Shown here one piece after another: positions 5,940 through 7,271 of a stretch of DNA of 7,271 nt. Under the pieces are notes generated by a model. That model had not been told where the DNA came from. It ran no database searches and saw only the letters and a list, made by a program, of their open reading frames with translations. The stretch comes from Lachnospiraceae bacterium (GTDB lineage: Bacteria > Bacillota > Clostridia > Lachnospirales > Lachnospiraceae): assembly GCA_900755865.1 (NCBI GenBank), contig CAAEHZ010000181.1:1-7271 (forward strand), in the 5' to 3' direction. Both the position numbers and the translations under genes were made by a program. How positions within the stretch are numbered: position 1 is the first letter of the stretch; each line of letters begins with the position of its first letter.

Positions 5940-6677
5940 TTACTTTCTGTGTCCTGTTTTCAGAATCGGGCTTAAAGGCTTATAAATCAACAGTGTCACC
6001 AGCGATACGCTGGCACCCTTTATCAGATTTAAGGGGGCCACACAGGCTATGACAAAGCTGACAATGCTTCCCTCCTTCACCAGACTGTTTGTCTGTACTC
6101 CCAGCGCCAGCAAATCCTCCAGAGGCCAGTGATACAGTCTGGAAAATGCCGGTAATAAATATACCGCATTAAACGCTGTTCCGAATACCGTCATGCAGAG
6201 CGTGCCAAGGATACAGGCAAGCAGTGCCGTTTTCTTTGTTTTCCGGAAGGCATATACCACTGCTGCCGGCAGGATAAAGCTGCAGCCCACTGCAAAGTTT
6301 GCCAGCTCTCCCACGAAAGCAGTGGAGGTTCCCTTAAAGAGAAGCTTTAACAAAATCTTGACAAATTCCATCATCACTCCTGCCGCCGGGCCAAAGGCAA
6401 AGGTTCCCACAAGAACCGGCAGTTCGCTGAAATCCAGCTTGTAGAAAAAGGGAGCGAAGGGCAGTGGAATCTCAAACAGCATCAGAATGGAAGCAATGGC
6501 GCTGAACATTCCTATCATGGCAACCTTTCTGGTTGTAAAAATCGGTTCCTTCACCCCGTTTTTCCTGCCCGCTGTCTTTTCCAGCAGAACCGCTGCCACA
6601 AACAAAATCACAATAACACCTAAAAACCCTGCCACATATGTGGCATTTTCCGCTACCTTTGCAAACAAATCTTTCAT
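5940..6677 (-). CDS. ribU: Riboflavin ECF transporter S component RibU
   Basis: This 245-residue integral membrane protein is the substrate-binding subunit for riboflavin, working with the shared EcfA-EcfA'-EcfT energising module encoded elsewhere. Family marks are the small-residue helix TTRKVAMIGMFSAIASILM (48-66), the ligand-binding KLDFSELPVLVGTFAFGPAAG (80-100), the GTSTAFVGELANF segment (116-128) and VAPLNLIKG (213-221). The FMN riboswitch directly upstream is independent and strong support for riboflavin. RibU proteins are usually near 190-210 residues with six helices starting at a segment like TRKVAMIGM. Here about 45 extra residues precede it and include one more helix (17-33, GFLGVIVILFVAAVLLE). 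The start is well fixed: ATG at 6675-6677 with AAAGGAGG at 6686-6693 and 8 nt spacing. The gene is monocistronic, ending in a terminator. Confidence 0.93.
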   Translation of the reverse strand: MKDLFAKVAENATYVAGFLGVIVILFVAAVLLEKTAGRKNGVKEPIFTTRKVAMIGMFSAIASILMLFEIPLPFAPFFYKLDFSELPVLVGTFAFGPAAGVMMEFVKILLKLLFKGTSTAFVGELANFAVGCSFILPAAVVYAFRKTKKTALLACILGTLCMTVFGTAFNAVYLLPAFSRLYHWPLEDLLALGVQTNSLVKEGSIVSFVIACVAPLNLIKGASVSLVTLLIYKPLSPILKTGHRK

Positions 6678-6730
6678 TTTCTTTTCCTCCTTTTTGGTGG
6701 AAAATTCTTCGCACGCCTCTTTTAAAGGCT

Positions 6731-6762
6731 AAAAAACCCCGGACAGGCAGACCTGACCGGGG
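6731..6762 (-). terminator. Riboswitch-controlled intrinsic terminator in the ribU leader
   Basis: On the minus strand CCCCGG (6757-6762) and CAGG (6752-6755) pair with CCTG (6744-6747) and CCGGGG (6737-6742). There is one T-T mismatch and a 4-nt loop, then six T (6731-6736). It lies between the FMN aptamer and the ribU ribosome binding site, the usual position of the expression platform. With FMN bound the terminator should form and stop ribU transcription. Confidence 0.93.
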
Positions 6763-6789
6763 TAACTGAGGCACTGATAAATACTGCTT

Positions 6790-6909
6790 TTCTTCTTTCA
6801 TCCAGACTTTACTGTTGGTCCCGGACTTTCACCGAGTCAGCCGCCGAAGTTTCCTGCAGCGGGTCGCGGACTTTACCGCCAGTAGGGAATTACACCCAAC
6901 CCCGAAGAA
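6790..6909 (-). ncRNA. FMN riboswitch (RFN element) aptamer
   Basis: The minus strand carries the conserved RFN blocks in order: GGGTGTAATTCCC (about 6885-6897), CTGGCGGTAAAGTCCGCGA (about 6864-6882), CTGACTCGGTGAAAGTCCGGG (6822-6842) and CAGTAAAGTCTGGATGA (6798-6814). The closing helix P1 is visible: TTCTTC (6904-6909) pairs with GAAGAA (6790-6795). FMN binding to the six-way junction stabilises P1 and favours the terminator at 6731-6762. A possible antiterminator pairs CGGGGT (6899-6904), at the 5' base of the aptamer, with ACCCCG (6758-6763) of the terminator's first arm. That would make P1 and terminator formation cooperate, but it is my inference. Upstream is a strong promoter and downstream is ribU. 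Confidence 0.97.
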
Positions 6910-6943
6910 TTTTCTTTTTTTGTTTTCTTTGTTTTGCAAGGCA

Positions 6944-6972
6944 AGTATAGTACGTCTGTCCCTGCCTGTCAA
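6944..6972 (-). promoter_or_regulatory. Sigma-A promoter of the FMN riboswitch-ribU unit
   Basis: On the minus strand a perfect TTGACA (6967-6972) is followed after 17 bp by TATACT (6944-6949), five of six consensus bases. The predicted start near 6937 gives an A-rich 5' end of about 28 nt before the aptamer. The -35 begins only 7 bp past the stop of the upstream ABC exporter gene. Confidence 0.9.
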
Positions 6973-6979
6973 CTTATTT

Positions 6980-7271
6980 TTACTGCGCCATGGCATTTCC
7001 TGTGTAAAGCTGATAATATTTTCCCTTTAACTCCAGCAGCTGTTCATGGGTACCGCGCTCAATAATCCGTCCCTGCTCCAGAACAATGATACAGTCGCTG
7101 TTTCTGACTGTGGACAGTCTGTGGGCAATAACAAAGTTGGTTCTGCCGTGCATCAGGGCATCCATACCCTGCTGTACCAGCTTCTCTGTTCTGGTATCAA
7201 TGGAGCTGGTTGCCTCATCCAGAATCAGTACCGGCGGGTCTGCGATTGCCGCTCTTGCAATGGCAAGAAGC
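6980..7271 (-). CDS. MDR/MsbA-type ABC exporter (TMD-NBD fusion), C-terminal part (runs off the right edge)
   Basis: The last 96 residues of an ABC exporter half-transporter are visible. They open LLAIARAAIADPP, the helix just after the signature motif, which lies outside the window. Walker B with catalytic Glu is VLILDEATSS (14-23 of the visible part), the D-loop is SSID (22-25), and the H-loop histidine is in VIAHRLSTVRNSD. The sequence IIVLEQGRIIERGTHEQLLELKGKYYQLY then closes the domain. This ending is diagnostic of fused exporters of the MsbA/LmrA/BmrCD kind, not of stand-alone import ATPases. Such proteins are often encoded in heterodimeric pairs, and the partner would lie to the right. 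The stop at 6980-6982 is not followed by a terminator of its own: the ribU promoter begins at once. Substrate cannot be judged. Confidence 0.93.
   Translation of the reverse strand, partial: LLAIARAAIADPPVLILDEATSSIDTRTEKLVQQGMDALMHGRTNFVIAHRLSTVRNSDCIIVLEQGRIIERGTHEQLLELKGKYYQLYTGNAMAQ

Noticed and set aside
6472..6801. 109-codon minus-strand ORF starting inside the FMN aptamer
   Set aside because: It starts at the GGATGA of the aptamer without a ribosome binding site, reads through the terminator hairpin and overlaps ribU in another frame; its composition is not protein-like.

Overview
All seven genes in this window lie on the minus strand, so transcription runs from right to left. The sequence suggests a low-to-mid GC Gram-positive of the Clostridia, most likely a Lachnospiraceae-type gut bacterium. 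The grounds are strong AGGAGG-type ribosome binding sites, TTGACA/TATAAT-like promoters spaced 17 bp, a RibU-type S component under an FMN riboswitch, a YcxB-like membrane protein, and a MacB-like exporter with an adaptor in a probable monoderm. This is an inference from protein style, not a species call.

In transcription order from the right edge: (1) positions 6980-7271 hold the C-terminal 96 residues of an MDR/MsbA-type ABC exporter that continues outside the window. (2) A strong promoter (6944-6972) drives an FMN riboswitch (6790-6909), a transcription terminator (6731-6762) and the riboflavin ECF S component ribU (5940-6677). The ribU unit ends at a second terminator (5866-5904). (3) A 338-bp gene-free region (5602-5939) holds that terminator, a 21-bp palindrome and a very good promoter (5726-5754) overlaid by direct repeats. 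(4) That promoter serves a three-gene tripartite exporter operon: ATPase (4906-5601), HlyD-type adaptor (3332-4909) and MacB/FtsX-like permease (2063-3283). The first two genes overlap by ATGA, and the operon ends at a terminator (1993-2022). (5) A candidate promoter (2027-2055) sits just before that terminator. It would start a second unit: a small two-helix YcxB-like membrane protein (1436-1912), then tsaE (869-1363), tsaB (162-872) and the start of rimI (1-159).

The functional themes are separate. TsaE and TsaB belong to the t6A tRNA-modification machinery (with TsaC/Sua5 and TsaD elsewhere), and RimI commonly shares their operon. RibU imports riboflavin with the shared EcfAA'T module and is switched off by FMN. 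The three-gene ABC system resembles B. subtilis YknXYZ / E. coli MacAB and probably exports or resists a peptide, antibiotic or other amphipathic compound; its substrate cannot be read from sequence.

I found no CRISPR array, insertion sequence, tRNA, rRNA or phage gene, and no plus-strand gene I believe. The protein content is ordinary. The points worth a second look are mostly regulatory: the promoter that fires into a terminator, the repeat-decorated promoter of the exporter operon, the orphan palindrome, and an extra N-terminal membrane helix on RibU.
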